From: Photorhabdus bodei
GTDB lineage: Bacteria; Pseudomonadota; Gammaproteobacteria; Enterobacterales; Enterobacteriaceae
NCBI RefSeq assembly: GCF_003287735.1
Contig: NZ_NSCM01000012.1
Span: forward strand, 1-64,000
Reading direction: 5' to 3'
Length of the DNA: 64,000 bases
Below the pieces are notes generated by a model. It did not search any database. It had not been told where the DNA came from and saw nothing but the letters and a program-made list of their open reading frames with translations. The position numbers were made by a program, and so were the translations under genes. This document shows, piece after piece, positions 39,817 through 50,336 of the stretch (position 1 is its first letter; each line of letters starts with the position of its first letter).

Positions 39817-40308
39817 TGTGTGGTAGATCAAATTTTTACACTTTGCCAGATGATTTCTTACAATGGGTCTAGTATTTAACCAATAATAATTATTTCGATG
39901 CTCGAAATTAATTAGCAGAAGTAGTAGTTTCAGTTAAGGAGTTCCACGATCTATCTTTACTTCAAACTATCAATCAGAAGCATCGGAAAGAACAATTTTT
40001 CTGATAATGAATAAAAATTTTTATTACATTATCAACCTGAGAGTCTATCTCAGTAGACGTCGTTAGTGCTGTTCATTCTTACCAGTAAAAGTGAATACAG
40101 ACAGCACACATGACTCGGAACTTACGGGTCGTACTAAAGAGCGTTCAAGAGCTATTTATCGCTTTTGCCAGAACATTACTCAGTTCGTTCTTTAGGTAAA
40201 TAAAATCGTCTTAAATGGGATAGGCAGCGAATAAACACTCAAGTTAAAATTTGTCCATTGCAAATTCTTAACTTACATAGCAAAAATCTAAGTTATTGAG
40301 GAAACGTT
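39817..40308. other. ptsH promoter region
   Basis: About 490 bp upstream of ptsH, in E. coli the site of several CRP-controlled promoters. No coding sequence or clear CRP palindrome could be assigned with confidence. Confidence 0.45.
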
Positions 40309-40566
40309 ATGTTCCAGCAAGAAGTCACTATTACTGCGCCAAATGGCCTACATACCCGTCCCGCTGCACAGTTTGTTAAAGAAGCCAAAAGTTTCTCCTC
40401 CGACATTACTCTGACTTCCAGTGGTAAAACCGCCAGTGCCAAAAGCCTATTTAAGCTACAAACTTTGGGACTCACTCAAGGCACTGTAGTGACCATTTCT
40501 GCTGAAGGTGAAGATGAGCAAAAAGCAATCGAGCATCTGGTTAAATTAATGGCAGAACTGGAATAA
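40309..40566 (+). CDS. ptsH: Phosphocarrier protein HPr
   Basis: An 85-residue HPr. The phospho-acceptor His is in [14 protein letters not shown] (His15), and the Ser46 region reads [17 protein letters not shown]. It accepts phosphate from enzyme I and passes it to sugar-specific EIIA proteins. TTGAGGAAACGTT precedes the ATG. First gene of ptsHI-crr. Confidence 0.97.
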   Translation: MFQQEVTITAPNGLHTRPAAQFVKEAKSFSSDITLTSSGKTASAKSLFKLQTLGLTQGTVVTISAEGEDEQKAIEHLVKLMAELE

Positions 40567-40631
40567 CTTTCCATTAACCGTAAAACCAGTCAAGATTCAG
40601 AGATTGTGAATAAACAGGTATTCACTTAGCC

Positions 40632-40668
40632 GTTCCTCATCCCCGGATAAACTTTTATCTGGGGATAT
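40632..40668 (+). promoter_or_regulatory. Hairpin in the ptsH-ptsI gap
   Basis: CCCCGGATAAA-ctt-TTATCTGGGG lies in the 184-nt gap. It has no T-run, so it is more likely an mRNA processing or stability element or partial attenuator than a full terminator. Confidence 0.5.
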
Positions 40669-40750
40669 CAGTTTAAATGCATGTCCTAAAACAGCAAACC
40701 ATCTGCGGGCTGGCTCTTTAAAGAATAATTATTAGTAGTTAGGTAACATC

Positions 40751-42478
40751 ATGATTTCAGGCATATTAGTATCACCAGGCATTGCTTTCGGTAAAGCACT
40801 ATTACTGAAAGAAGACTCAATCATTATCAATCAGAAAAAAATTAGCCAAGAACAAGTCGAACAAGAAATTTCCCATTTCATGCAAGGTCGTGAAAAAGCC
40901 TCATCTCAGCTAGAAATCATCAAGAATATAGCAGCAAAAAACCTCGGAGAAGAAAAAGCTGAAATCTTCGAAGGGCATATCATGCTATTGGAAGATGAAG
41001 AACTTGAGCAAGAAATTATTGCGTTAATCAAAAACGATTTCAAAACCTCAGATGCCGCGGTTTATTCTGTTATTGAAACCCAGGCCCAAGCCCTTGAAGA
41101 ATTAGATGATGAATACCTGAAAGAACGTGCCACAGACGTGCGTGATATCGGTAAACGCTTGCTGAAAAACATTCTGGGTATGCCCATTGTTGATCTTGGC
41201 TCAATTTCAGAAGAAGTCATTCTGGTTGCCAACGACCTGACTCCATCTGAAACCGCACAACTCAATCTGGAAAAAGTACTCGGTTTTATTACCGATTTAG
41301 GTGGCCGAACTTCTCACACGTCAATCATGGCCCGCTCTCTTGAACTGCCCGCGATCGTGGGTACCACCCAGGCGACGGCGACAATCCAGAATGGTGATTA
41401 CCTAATCCTGGACGCAGTAAATAACCATATTTACATCAACCCGTCTGATGCGGAAATTGAACAGCTTAAAAAGACCAAAAACGAATATCTGTCAGAAAAA
41501 GCTGAACTTGCAAAGTTGAAAGATCTCCCGGCAATGACTCTTGATGGTCATCAGGTTGAAGTCTGTGCCAATATCGGTACCGTCCGTGATGTGATCGGCG
41601 CTGAACGCAATGGTGCCGAAGGTGTCGGTTTATACCGTACAGAATTTCTGTTTATGGATCGTGATGCACTGCCAACAGAAGAAGAACAGTTCCAAGCTTA
41701 TAAAGCCGTTGCCGAGGCAATAGGCAGCCAGGCGGTTATTATACGTACGATGGATATCGGTGGTGATAAAAATCTGCCCTATATGAATCTACCGAAAGAA
41801 GAGAACCCATTCCTTGGTTGGCGTGCAATTCGTATTTGCCTTGATCGAAAAGAGATCTTACATTCTCAGTTACGTGCTATCTTACGTGCATCTGCTTTCG
41901 GTAAATTACGTATTATGTTCCCAATGATTATTTCTGTAGAAGAAGTACAGGAACTGAAAGTAGAACTTGAATTGCTGAAAGGCCAGCTTCGCGAAGAAGG
42001 TAAAAAATTCGATGAAGCAATCGAAGTGGGTGTGATGATAGAAACACCAGCTTCAGCAGTTATTGCTCATCACCTGGCAAAAGAAGTTGACTTTTTCAGT
42101 ATTGGGACAAACGATCTAACTCAGTATACTCTTGCTGTAGACCGCGGTAACGAGTTGATTTCTCATCTTTATAACCCGATGCTACCAGCAGTATTGAGCC
42201 TGATTAAGCAAACCATCGATGCTTCACACGCTGAAGGTAAATGGACGGGGATGTGTGGCGAGCTTGCAGGCGATGAACGTGCTACCTTGTTGCTATTAGG
42301 CATGGGGCTGGATGAGTTTAGTATGAGTGCGATTTCTATTCCCCGCATCAAGAAAATCATTCGTAATACTCGTTACGAAGATGCAAAAGCGTTAGCTGAG
42401 CAAGCCCTTTCTCAGTCTACCGCTAAGGGATTGATAGAATTGGTTGATACCTTCATCAAAGAAAAAACACTTTGCTAA
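40751..42478 (+). CDS. ptsI: PTS enzyme I
   Basis: A 575-residue phosphoenolpyruvate-protein phosphotransferase. The phospho-His domain has [20 protein letters not shown] (near 189), followed by the PEP-binding TIM barrel with [48 protein letters not shown] and the Cys in GMCGELAGD. It transfers phosphate from PEP to HPr. Middle gene of the operon. Confidence 0.97.
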   Translation: MISGILVSPGIAFGKALLLKEDSIIINQKKISQEQVEQEISHFMQGREKASSQLEIIKNIAAKNLGEEKAEIFEGHIMLLEDEELEQEIIALIKNDFKTSDAAVYSVIETQAQALEELDDEYLKERATDVRDIGKRLLKNILGMPIVDLGSISEEVILVANDLTPSETAQLNLEKVLGFITDLGGRTSHTSIMARSLELPAIVGTTQATATIQNGDYLILDAVNNHIYINPSDAEIEQLKKTKNEYLSEKAELAKLKDLPAMTLDGHQVEVCANIGTVRDVIGAERNGAEGVGLYRTEFLFMDRDALPTEEEQFQAYKAVAEAIGSQAVIIRTMDIGGDKNLPYMNLPKEENPFLGWRAIRICLDRKEILHSQLRAILRASAFGKLRIMFPMIISVEEVQELKVELELLKGQLREEGKKFDEAIEVGVMIETPASAVIAHHLAKEVDFFSIGTNDLTQYTLAVDRGNELISHLYNPMLPAVLSLIKQTIDASHAEGKWTGMCGELAGDERATLLLLGMGLDEFSMSAISIPRIKKIIRNTRYEDAKALAEQALSQSTAKGLIELVDTFIKEKTLC

Positions 42479-42526
42479 CAATATCGGTTAAAACGCGGTC
42501 CAGTATAAACAATTAGGAGAAGATTC

Positions 42527-43036
42527 ATGGGTCTGTTTGATAAACTGAAATCTCTAGTTTCAGATGATAAAAAAAACAGCGGCACTATTGAAATTATCGC
42601 GCCTTTATCTGGTGAGATTGTCAATATTGAAGATGTTCCAGATGTTGTCTTCGCCGAGAAAATTGTCGGCGATGGTATCGCTATAAAACCCGCCGGCAAC
42701 AAGATAGTTGCACCAGTTGATGGAACAATCGGTAAAATATTTGAAACCAACCATGCATTTTCTATCGAATCGGACAGCGGTATTGAGCTATTTGTCCATT
42801 TTGGTATTGATACGGTTGAGCTTAAAGGCGAAGGCTTTAAACGTATTGCTGAAGAAGGTCAGCGTGTACAAAAAGGTGATTTAGTTTTGGAATTCGATCT
42901 TAAATTCCTTGAAGAGAGAGCAAAATCGACCCTGACACCTGTTGTTATTTCCAACATGGATGAGATTAAAGAGTTATCCAAGTTGAGTGGTTCTGTCACT
43001 GTTGGTGAAACACCCATTATGCGTATTAAAAAGTAG
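42527..43036 (+). CDS. crr: Glucose-specific EIIA (Crr)
   Basis: A 169-residue EIIA-Glc. [20 protein letters not shown] is near the N-terminus, with the active His90 in [20 protein letters not shown] and [11 protein letters not shown]. It passes phosphate to the glucose permease and regulates adenylate cyclase and non-PTS permeases. It follows ptsI by 48 nt; TTAGGAGAAG precedes the ATG. Confidence 0.97.
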   Translation: MGLFDKLKSLVSDDKKNSGTIEIIAPLSGEIVNIEDVPDVVFAEKIVGDGIAIKPAGNKIVAPVDGTIGKIFETNHAFSIESDSGIELFVHFGIDTVELKGEGFKRIAEEGQRVQKGDLVLEFDLKFLEERAKSTLTPVVISNMDEIKELSKLSGSVTVGETPIMRIKK

Positions 43037-43072
43037 CAACACTTTAACTGTTACAATACCATTTTCATATTA

Positions 43073-43105
43073 AAAAACGGCCGACAATCGCGGCTGTTTT
43101 TTTAT
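43073..43105 (+). terminator. Terminator of ptsHI-crr
   Basis: AAACGGCCG-acaatcg-CGGCTGTTTTTTT: stem with one G-T pair and a seven-T run. Confidence 0.8.
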
Positions 43106-43196
43106 CCCTTATTTTCAATTTACATCGTTTTCTATTTAGGAATTGGCTAGTGTGAACAGAGCTTACCCACCTCTTTTACTCTACTCACGATGAATG

Positions 43197-43323
43197 TATA
43201 CCCTATGGATTTCAAGATGCATCGCGACGGCAAGGGAGCGAATCCCCGGGAGCATAGATAACGATGTGACCGGGGTGAGTGAGAGCAGCCAACAAAGAGG
43301 CAACTTGAAAGATGACGGGTATA
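43197..43323 (-). repeat. ERIC element
   Basis: 127 bp, inverted relative to the other copies. It is bounded by TATACCC at 43197 and GGGTATA ending at 43323, and lies between the convergent crr and cysM, with the cysM stop codon only 8 bp away. Confidence 0.9.
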
Positions 43324-43331
43324 TAACCAGA

Positions 43332-44213
43332 TTAATTAAATACCCCGGTAGAAAGGTATCTGTCACCACGGTCGCAGATAATGGCAACAATGACAGAACC
43401 TGGATTTTGTACCGCAACACTTAATGCTCCGGCAACAGCACCGCCGGAACTAACCCCACAGAAAATCCCTTCTTTCTGAGCTAACAAACGCATGGTATCT
43501 TCAGCTTCTTTCTGAGTGATATCCAATACTTGATCAACTAACTCCTTGCGAAAAATGCCAGGCAAATAAGCCGGCGACCAACGGCGAATACCTGGAATAT
43601 GGCTATCCGCCGCGGGTTGTAAGCCAATAATCTGTACACTATTAGACTGGCTTTTTAAATAGCGGCTAACACCGGTAATAGTTCCCGTCGTTCCCATACT
43701 GGAAACAAAATGTGTAATACGCCCTTGCGTCTGCTGCCAAATTTCCGGCCCTGTCGTCGTAAAATGCGCTAAAGGATTATCCGGGTTATTGAATTGATCA
43801 AGTACTTTACCTTCACCATTACGCTCCATTTGCTGAGCTAAATCACGTGCACCTTCCATACCCATTGCGCTACTCACCAAAATCAGTTCTGCACCATAAG
43901 CTCGCATGGAAGCTTGACGCTCAAGGCTCATATTATCAGGCATCAGTAATTTAAGGTGATAACCTTTTACTGCGGCAATCATTGCTAACGCAATACCCGT
44001 ATTTCCGCTAGTGGCTTCAATTAATACGTCACCGGGAGAAATCTCACCCCGCAATTCAGCTTGCTGAATCATTGATAGCGCTGTTCTGTCTTTTATCGAG
44101 CCCGCCGGATTATTACCTTCAAGTTTCACCCATATTTCTACACCTAGCCCATCGGTCATTCGTTGTAATTTTACTAGTGGGGTGTTCCCTATAAAATGTT
44201 CCAAACTTGCCAC
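43332..44213 (-). CDS. cysM: Cysteine synthase B
   Basis: A 293-residue PLP enzyme. The PLP Lys lies in [34 protein letters not shown] and SMGTTGTITGVSRYL follow, with GVSSGGAVAGAL near the end. It makes cysteine (or S-sulfocysteine from thiosulfate). The GTG at 44213 aligns with the E. coli N-terminus, so I use it and not the ATG 21 codons upstream. The C-terminus ends at YLSTGVFN, about ten residues short of E. coli, right where an ERIC sits. Last gene of cysPTWAM, after a 138-nt gap. Confidence 0.93.
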   Translation of the reverse strand: MASLEHFIGNTPLVKLQRMTDGLGVEIWVKLEGNNPAGSIKDRTALSMIQQAELRGEISPGDVLIEATSGNTGIALAMIAAVKGYHLKLLMPDNMSLERQASMRAYGAELILVSSAMGMEGARDLAQQMERNGEGKVLDQFNNPDNPLAHFTTTGPEIWQQTQGRITHFVSSMGTTGTITGVSRYLKSQSNSVQIIGLQPAADSHIPGIRRWSPAYLPGIFRKELVDQVLDITQKEAEDTMRLLAQKEGIFCGVSSGGAVAGALSVAVQNPGSVIVAIICDRGDRYLSTGVFN

Positions 44214-44351
44214 AGCTATTACCCAAATTTTATTTAATAGAAATGCGAAATAACCATATTCAGACATATATCGCAAGACCCTAAATAAAAAATGCCCATC
44301 CCTGGCGGTAAGGCAATGAGCAAAATGGTACCAACCAAATCCAAATAATTA

Positions 44352-45440
44352 TCAGGCAGTTTGGGCTAAACTCAGTGTTTGCAATTGTTTATCACCCGCA
44401 TATAAACGCGCCTCAGTGCCACCAATAAAATAACAGTTTCCTCTTGTGGGTACTGAAGTTTCATCAAACCAAATAACAGCAACCGATTCATGATGCCAGC
44501 CTAGGGGCTGAACCGAAAGCTGCCAGAAATGCCCTCTAGGACTGACCTCAGTCACCTGTACTGGCAATGGACTAGAAAGTGTCGGTTGCAAGTTCATCAT
44601 GATATCCCACGGACGCAAGAATACATCAACATTCCCCTGATGGATTGGCGTCACATTGAGAGGCAAGTACTGCCCGCCAATCAACAGCTGAGAGCCTTTA
44701 ATTTCCCCACTAAAATGATTGACCTCACCCAAGAACTCCATCACAAAACGGCTTGCCGGATAACGCCATACATCTTGTGGCGTACCTACCTGTTCAATAT
44801 TCCCTTGTCTCATGACAACAACTCGGTCAGCCACTTCCATCGCTTCTTCCTGATCGTGAGTGACAAAGACACTGGTAAATTTAAGCTCTTCATGGAGCTG
44901 GCGTAACCAACGGCGTAATTCCATTCTTACCTGAGCATCCAGTGCACCAAATGGCTCATCGAGTAATAGAATTTGTGGTTCAACAGCCAATGCTCTTGCC
45001 AACGCCACCCGCTGTTTCTGCCCACCAGAAAGTTGTGATGGATAGCGTTCAGCAAAATGCGTCAATTGCACCATCTCCAGCAACTCCATAACCTTACGGC
45101 GGATAGCCGCCATACTCGGACGCCTACGTCGTGGCAGTACTGTCAATCCAAAAGCAACATTATCAAACACAGTCATATGCCGAAACAGTGCATAATGCTG
45201 AAATACGAATCCAACTTGCCGATCTTTAGCATGCATACGGCTAACATCTTGCCCGTGGAAACTCAGCTTCCCCGCGGTTTGTTGTTCCAGACCAGCAATA
45301 ATCCTCAACAAGGTTGTTTTACCGGAGCCTGACGGACCAAGCAGAGCAACCATTTCTCCAGAAAAAACATTCAGAGTGATATCGCTCAGAACCTGAGTCC
45401 GACCAAAATATTTACTGATATTGTTAATTTCAATACTCAT
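44352..45440 (-). CDS. cysA: Sulfate/thiosulfate ABC transporter ATPase CysA
   Basis: A 362-residue ABC ATPase: Walker [12 protein letters not shown] (34-44), signature [15 protein letters not shown], Walker [13 protein letters not shown]-loop [15 protein letters not shown], and a C-terminal TOBE/regulatory domain (from about 240, [13 protein letters not shown]). It powers sulfate/thiosulfate import with CysT, CysW and CysP. It follows cysW by 14 nt. Confidence 0.97.
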   Translation of the reverse strand: MSIEINNISKYFGRTQVLSDITLNVFSGEMVALLGPSGSGKTTLLRIIAGLEQQTAGKLSFHGQDVSRMHAKDRQVGFVFQHYALFRHMTVFDNVAFGLTVLPRRRRPSMAAIRRKVMELLEMVQLTHFAERYPSQLSGGQKQRVALARALAVEPQILLLDEPFGALDAQVRMELRRWLRQLHEELKFTSVFVTHDQEEAMEVADRVVVMRQGNIEQVGTPQDVWRYPASRFVMEFLGEVNHFSGEIKGSQLLIGGQYLPLNVTPIHQGNVDVFLRPWDIMMNLQPTLSSPLPVQVTEVSPRGHFWQLSVQPLGWHHESVAVIWFDETSVPTRGNCYFIGGTEARLYAGDKQLQTLSLAQTA

Positions 45441-45454
45441 ATTCTGCTCCTACC

Positions 45455-46300
45455 TTAACCATGTTGGCGACTTAACCGCCACTGCAAAGCACTTTTAACA
45501 ATCAAAGTGATAATTGCCATCAATGCCAACAATGCCGCCGCAGTAAATGCCCCTACGGTGTTGTAATCTTGATGCAGTAATTCAACCTGCAACGGCAATG
45601 TGTAAGTTTCACCACGAATAGCACCGGATACCACTGAGACAGCACCAAATTCACCAATTGCCCGGGCATTGGTCAAAACCACACCATATAACAACGCCCA
45701 ACGGATATTAGGTAACGTCACCCGCCAAAATATTTTCCAACCAGACGCCCCCAATAAAATTGCAGCTTCATCCTCCTGGCTCCCCTGACTAAGCATCATC
45801 GGCACCAGCTCTCGAACAACGAAAGGACAAGTCACAAATATCGTTACCAAGGCCATTCCCGGCCAGGAAAACATCAATTGGATATCATAGGGTTCCAACA
45901 AACTTCCGGCCCAACCATTCGAACCATAAAACAATAGGTAGATCAAACCAGCCACGACCGGCGAAACAGCAAACGGAATGTCGATCAATGTCAATAAACA
46001 TTGCCGCCCTGGAAACTGAAAGCGCGTTACCAGCCAAGCGATCATGACGCCAAAAATTAGGTTTACCGGAACGGTAATTAACGCGATCAGTATCGTTAAC
46101 CAGATGGCATGCAACATATCAGGATCTAAAAGATTCTCAGTGACTATCTCAACGCCTTTAGAAAAGGCAGTCATAAATATCCAGACAATGGGGATCACTA
46201 ACAGTAAGATTGAAAACAATACGCTTGTTATGATCAACGTCCATTTCGCCCAATTTACAGGTGGGCGTTGCGCTACATAAGATTCAGATAATTCAACCAT
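45455..46300 (-). CDS. cysW: Sulfate ABC transporter permease CysW
   Basis: A 281-residue permease with six predicted spans and the EAA loop GSQEDEAAILLGASGWKIFW. The ATG shares one base with the cysT stop (TAATG), so translation is coupled. It forms the membrane channel with CysT. Confidence 0.96.
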   Translation of the reverse strand: MVELSESYVAQRPPVNWAKWTLIITSVLFSILLLVIPIVWIFMTAFSKGVEIVTENLLDPDMLHAIWLTILIALITVPVNLIFGVMIAWLVTRFQFPGRQCLLTLIDIPFAVSPVVAGLIYLLFYGSNGWAGSLLEPYDIQLMFSWPGMALVTIFVTCPFVVRELVPMMLSQGSQEDEAAILLGASGWKIFWRVTLPNIRWALLYGVVLTNARAIGEFGAVSVVSGAIRGETYTLPLQVELLHQDYNTVGAFTAAALLALMAIITLIVKSALQWRLSRQHG

Positions 46301-47133
46301 TAATGCCCTCCAATCCGCCGACCAAAGCGGCTTTGCAGAGTATTAATGCTAAAGAGTAATATCAGGGATATCGCCAATATAACTGATGCGATGGCACTGG
46401 CTGCGGGGTAATCAAACTCCTGTAAGCGGATGAAAATCATCAGCGATACCACTTCTGTTTGCCATGCAATGTTGCCGGCAATAAATATCACTGCACCAAA
46501 CTCCCCCAAACTACGGGTAAAAGAGAGTGCGGTGCCCGCAATTAAAGCCGGAGATAATTCTGGCAATACAACCCGCCAGAAAGTTTGCCAACGATTAGCG
46601 CCTAATGTTTGAGCTGCTTCTTCATATTCTGGCCCTAACTCTTCAAGTACCGGCTGAATCGTTCGCACTACAAATGGCAGACTTGTAAACGCCATCGCTA
46701 CCGCAATACCCAACCAAGTATTCACTACTTTCACATCAAAGTGCCCAAGCAAAGAACCATACCAACCACTCACAGAGAATAACGTTGCCAATGTCAATCC
46801 CGCTACCGCGGTAGGTAACGCAAAAGGGAGATCCATCAAACCATCCAACAAGCTACGGCCAAGGAAACGATAGCGGGTTAAAACCCATGCCATCAACATA
46901 CCAAACACCGCATTAAACAAGCTGGCAACCGCTGCTGCTAGCAATGTCACTTTATAAGCTGCTACAACTTGGGGATTAGCAATCACCTGCCAATACTGTT
47001 CCCAGGTCATACTGGAAAGCTGCACAACTAATGCACTCAAGGGTAACAATAAAATCAAGCAGGTATAGAACAAACTACTGCCTAAGCTCAACCCAAAACC
47101 AGGCAATACTCGCTTACTGGATCTCGAAAACAT
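46300..47133 (-). CDS. cysT: Sulfate ABC transporter permease CysT (CysU)
   Basis: A 277-residue permease with six spans and the EAA loop ELGPEYEEAAQTLGANRWQT. It contains FTRSLGEFGAVIFIAGN, typical of molybdate/sulfate permeases. Its start overlaps the cysP stop by one base (TAATG). Confidence 0.96.
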   Translation of the reverse strand: MFSRSSKRVLPGFGLSLGSSLFYTCLILLLPLSALVVQLSSMTWEQYWQVIANPQVVAAYKVTLLAAAVASLFNAVFGMLMAWVLTRYRFLGRSLLDGLMDLPFALPTAVAGLTLATLFSVSGWYGSLLGHFDVKVVNTWLGIAVAMAFTSLPFVVRTIQPVLEELGPEYEEAAQTLGANRWQTFWRVVLPELSPALIAGTALSFTRSLGEFGAVIFIAGNIAWQTEVVSLMIFIRLQEFDYPAASAIASVILAISLILLFSINTLQSRFGRRIGGH

Positions 47134-48155
47134 TACTTATGCCCCTCGGCCAGCAATTGATCCAGCATACCGCCAGTATTGAAGTGAGTTTTCATCACTT
47201 GTGACCAACCACCAAATTGATCTTCCAATCGAAACAGCTTAGTTTCCGGAAAACGGGCTCTCTGTTGAGCCATCACGTTTTTATTACTGACACGATAATT
47301 AAAGCGAGTAATGATCTGCTGTGCCTGTGGGCTATAAAGATAATTCAGATAAGCTTTAGCCGCTTTCTCCGTACCGTTTTTCGCAATATGCTTATCAATC
47401 CAAGCCACAGGGAATTCTGCCAGAATACCTATCGGTGGAACGATCACTTCATATTTATCATCACCATACTGCTTGCGAATGTTATTCACTTCAGATTCGA
47501 AACTGATCAGTACATCGCCCAAACCACGCTCAATAAATGAAGTTGTTGCCCCGCGACCGCCAGTATCAAACACAGCGACATTTTTCAGGAAACGTTTCAT
47601 CCATTCGCGAGTTTTACCCTGATCTCCACCATTTTCCTGTTGAATAGCTCCCCAAGCGGCCAAATAAGCATAACGACCATTACCGGAGGTTTTAGGGTTT
47701 GGGAAGACTAATTTGACATCCTGACGCACTAAATCATCCCAATTACGAATATTTTTGGGGTTACCTTTACGCACAAGAAACGCCATCGTGGAATAGTAAG
47801 GTGAACTGCTATTTGGCAAGCGGTTCTGCCAATCAGCCGAGAGCAGATTGCCACGATCATGCAAAATTTGCACATCCGTTACCTGATTGTAAGTCACCAC
47901 ATCAGCCCGCAATCCTTGAAGAATTGCCAGTGCTTGTTTGGAGGAACCGGCGTGGGATTGTTTGATTATCAACTTATCTTGTGGATACTGCTCATTCCAC
48001 TGTTTTTCAAATTCAGGATTCAGCGCAGAAAATAGCTCACGCGCAACATCATAAGAGCTGTTTAATAGCTCTAAAGCAGAGGCGTGACTGCTGCCTAATA
48101 AAGTTACTACTACTAGTCCGTTTAGTATCGTATTTTTTATTGAATACTTTTTCAT
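47133..48155 (-). CDS. cysP: Thiosulfate/sulfate-binding protein CysP
   Basis: A 340-residue periplasmic protein. The signal peptide (1-27, [17 protein letters not shown]) is followed by mature SBP fold with [60 protein letters not shown] and [12 protein letters not shown]. First gene of cysPTWAM, normally activated by CysB; a CysB site was not identified. An ERIC lies 142 bp upstream. Confidence 0.96.
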   Translation of the reverse strand: MKKYSIKNTILNGLVVVTLLGSSHASALELLNSSYDVARELFSALNPEFEKQWNEQYPQDKLIIKQSHAGSSKQALAILQGLRADVVTYNQVTDVQILHDRGNLLSADWQNRLPNSSSPYYSTMAFLVRKGNPKNIRNWDDLVRQDVKLVFPNPKTSGNGRYAYLAAWGAIQQENGGDQGKTREWMKRFLKNVAVFDTGGRGATTSFIERGLGDVLISFESEVNNIRKQYGDDKYEVIVPPIGILAEFPVAWIDKHIAKNGTEKAAKAYLNYLYSPQAQQIITRFNYRVSNKNVMAQQRARFPETKLFRLEDQFGGWSQVMKTHFNTGGMLDQLLAEGHK

Positions 48156-48296
48156 TTTTCACCTTATCCGTTATTTCATCAAATAACGCTCCAGTGACTA
48201 ATGTACCCAGTTTATTTATAACAAGGTAGATAACTATCGCCATTTAATATACCAAATTGCACTTAGAAAGTATGAAACGCAATAAGATGACAGGAA

Positions 48297-48423
48297 TATA
48301 TCCGTCATCTTTCAAGTTGCCTCTTTGTTGGCTGCACTCTCTCACCCCGGTCACATAGTTATCTATGCTCCCGGGGATTCGCTCCTTTGCCGTCGCGATG
48401 CATCTTGAAATCTATTGGGTATA
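48297..48423 (+). repeat. ERIC element
   Basis: 127 bp with ends TATATCC and GGGTATA. It stands between yfeY and cysP, both minus-strand genes, upstream of cysP. Confidence 0.9.
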
Positions 48424-48522
48424 ATAAGGTTTTTAAATGAAAAATGCGGGCCTGTTACGGCTCCGCAAGAGGAACATTAAATTCACCAAACCAACTCAGT
48501 TTATGTTTTTAATCAGAAACTC

Positions 48523-49131
48523 TCATCGTTTCCAGACGATACGTTCCACTTTCCATTTTTTCAGTACATCATCAGAAGGAATCAAACCTTCAGGGCCATT
48601 CCAATGACCTGTAAACAGATAACTGACATGTTTACTCTGTGGGGATACGCAGACAATAGCGCTCTTCTCTGACTCACTCACCGTATTTCGGCAAACATCA
48701 AATGCTTTGCTATAAAGTGCTGAAAATGGCATGCCGACCTTTGTTCCCCAGACGGTTTCAATATCTTCATCCAACACTTCAATGCGACTGACTTTTCCAT
48801 CGGCCTGACCAAATAATGCTATCTTCAATTGATCACCATCCATTGCTTGAAATACTGTCACCAATTGACCATTTTTTGTTTCCATGCCACTGCGTAAGTG
48901 ATACTTTCCATCCAACTCCTTCTCTATTGCCTCTTTATTCATTGCTGTCAGACCATTTATTTCTCCCACACCCTGATCTGAGATTTTTAAGGAGCTACCA
49001 AACCAGCTAATAGGAGACAAATTCGACCATGAAAAACCCGATGAACCCGTACAACCGGCCAGCAACAATACACCACTTATTGTGACAAAGCGCAATCCTG
49101 ACAACATGTTAGTTAAAGTATACTTCTGCAT
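48523..49131 (-). CDS. yfeY: YfeY, RpoE-regulated lipoprotein
   Basis: A 202-residue lipoprotein. The signal peptide ends in a lipobox VLLLAGC (Cys27). The mature part shares WFGSSLKISDQGVGEINGLT, GTKVGMPFSALYSKAFDVC and the end GPEGLIPSDDVLKKWKVERI with E. coli YfeY. Its function is unknown; in E. coli it is under sigma-E control. A sigma-E-like promoter is noted at 49169-49197. Confidence 0.88.
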   Translation of the reverse strand: MQKYTLTNMLSGLRFVTISGVLLLAGCTGSSGFSWSNLSPISWFGSSLKISDQGVGEINGLTAMNKEAIEKELDGKYHLRSGMETKNGQLVTVFQAMDGDQLKIALFGQADGKVSRIEVLDEDIETVWGTKVGMPFSALYSKAFDVCRNTVSESEKSAIVCVSPQSKHVSYLFTGHWNGPEGLIPSDDVLKKWKVERIVWKR

Positions 49132-49168
49132 AACTGGTTCCCTTATGACTCAATACAGAGATAGGCAC

Positions 49169-49197
49169 TGAGACATCACATCTGACTGTTAGTTTCA
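49169..49197 (-). promoter_or_regulatory. Possible sigma-E promoter of yfeY
   Basis: On the minus strand GAAACT and TCTCA lie 17 bases apart, roughly the GGAACTT...TCTGA pattern of sigma-E promoters, about 40 bp before the yfeY start. Only a partial match. Confidence 0.3.
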
Positions 49198-49302
49198 GAG
49201 AATATTTAAATTAATTACTTTAGATGAATATTTTATTGATAAAATACAACTTAGCGGTATCATTACCCCCCCATAAAAGTCATTACTATTGATAAGGTCA
49301 AT

Positions 49303-49722
49303 ATGATGAAAAAAATATTTATAACCACTGCCTTGATTACTTTGTTCAGTATGCCGTCAATGGCTCAAGCCTCACAAACGCAATTTGGTGGTTTTTCTGG
49401 TCCTGATTCAACACAGCCTCCGGTCCAAGCAGCACCACAAGGTGGTTTCGTCGATCAAAATGCAAGAGTTTCCACCACCCAACAAGTTAAAAATATGAGA
49501 GATGACAGTTGGGTCGTGCTGGAAGGGCATATTGAATCCCGTATCCACAGTGATCACTTCATATTCCGCGATAATGCAGGAATTGTTGAAGTCGAAGTTG
49601 ATCATAAATACTGGAATGGTCAAACGATAACACCTCAAGATAGAGTCCGTCTTGAAGGTGAAGTCGATAAAGAGTGGAATGGTATGACTGTTGATGTGAA
49701 AAAAGTCACCAAATTGAACTAA
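49303..49722 (+). CDS. YgiW/YdeI-family periplasmic OB-fold protein
   Basis: A 139-residue protein. The N-terminal signal peptide (MMKKIFITTALITLFSMPSM, cleavage after AQA) is followed by a bacterial OB-fold (BOF) domain: GGFSGP, DDSWVVLEGHIESRI, FRDNAGIVEVEVDHKYWNGQ and PQDRVRLEGEVDKEW. Family members confer tolerance to stress such as cationic peptides and peroxide. Start at MMKK or the next Met. Confidence 0.88.
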   Translation: MMKKIFITTALITLFSMPSMAQASQTQFGGFSGPDSTQPPVQAAPQGGFVDQNARVSTTQQVKNMRDDSWVVLEGHIESRIHSDHFIFRDNAGIVEVEVDHKYWNGQTITPQDRVRLEGEVDKEWNGMTVDVKKVTKLN

Positions 49723-49729
49723 TGGCTTG

Positions 49730-49758
49730 TGGCTGAGTGGGATTCTTTCACTCAGCCA
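49730..49758. terminator. Hairpin between ygiW-type gene and ypeA
   Basis: TGGCTGAGTG-ggattcttt-CACTCAGCCA, a perfect 10-bp stem between convergent genes, without a strong T-run. Confidence 0.5.
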
Positions 49759-49767
49759 TATCTGAAC

Positions 49768-50199
49768 TCAATATTCCTGATCAACAATCAAACGCTTACT
49801 GAAAATAACACTCTCTTGATGACGATCTTCATATTCCAGTTTTTCACACATATAGATAGTGGCATCATTATCTTCAGGAACAATAAGAACTATTTTTGGG
49901 CAACCACGGGCAATCAATTTCTTCTCCAACCGGGCAATTAATGCATTCGCAATTCCCCTACCGCGAAATTCAGGATGAACTCCCAAATAATAAGCTGAAC
50001 CACGATGACCATCATAACCACCCATAATCGTCCCAACCACTTCACCAACCACTTCCGCAACTAAAAACAGGTCAGGATCATGCGTCAATTTACGCTCGAT
50101 ATCCACTTCAGGATCAACACCAGGATTAAGTAAATCGCAGCGTTCCCATAAGGTGATCACTTCTTCAAAATCATCTTGTCGAAATACCCGAATTTCCAT
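49768..50199 (-). CDS. ypeA: GNAT acetyltransferase YpeA
   Basis: A 143-residue Gcn5-related N-acetyltransferase (E. coli YpeA 141). [20 protein letters not shown] is at the N-terminus and the acetyl-CoA-binding [20 protein letters not shown] (about 73-92) follows. The substrate is unknown. Divergent from hemF, as in E. coli's neighbourhood. Confidence 0.9.
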   Translation of the reverse strand: MEIRVFRQDDFEEVITLWERCDLLNPGVDPEVDIERKLTHDPDLFLVAEVVGEVVGTIMGGYDGHRGSAYYLGVHPEFRGRGIANALIARLEKKLIARGCPKIVLIVPEDNDATIYMCEKLEYEDRHQESVIFSKRLIVDQEY

Positions 50200-50336
50200 C
50201 CCTAACCAACCTGTTTTTATTGAAATAACTATTTTCTCATTATCTCCGCTTTAACACCGGAATCAATACGAAAATGCGTTCTCTTCCACTAATAGCTATA
50301 ATATAGCGCTCACCACACCATAATGGGAAAAGAACC

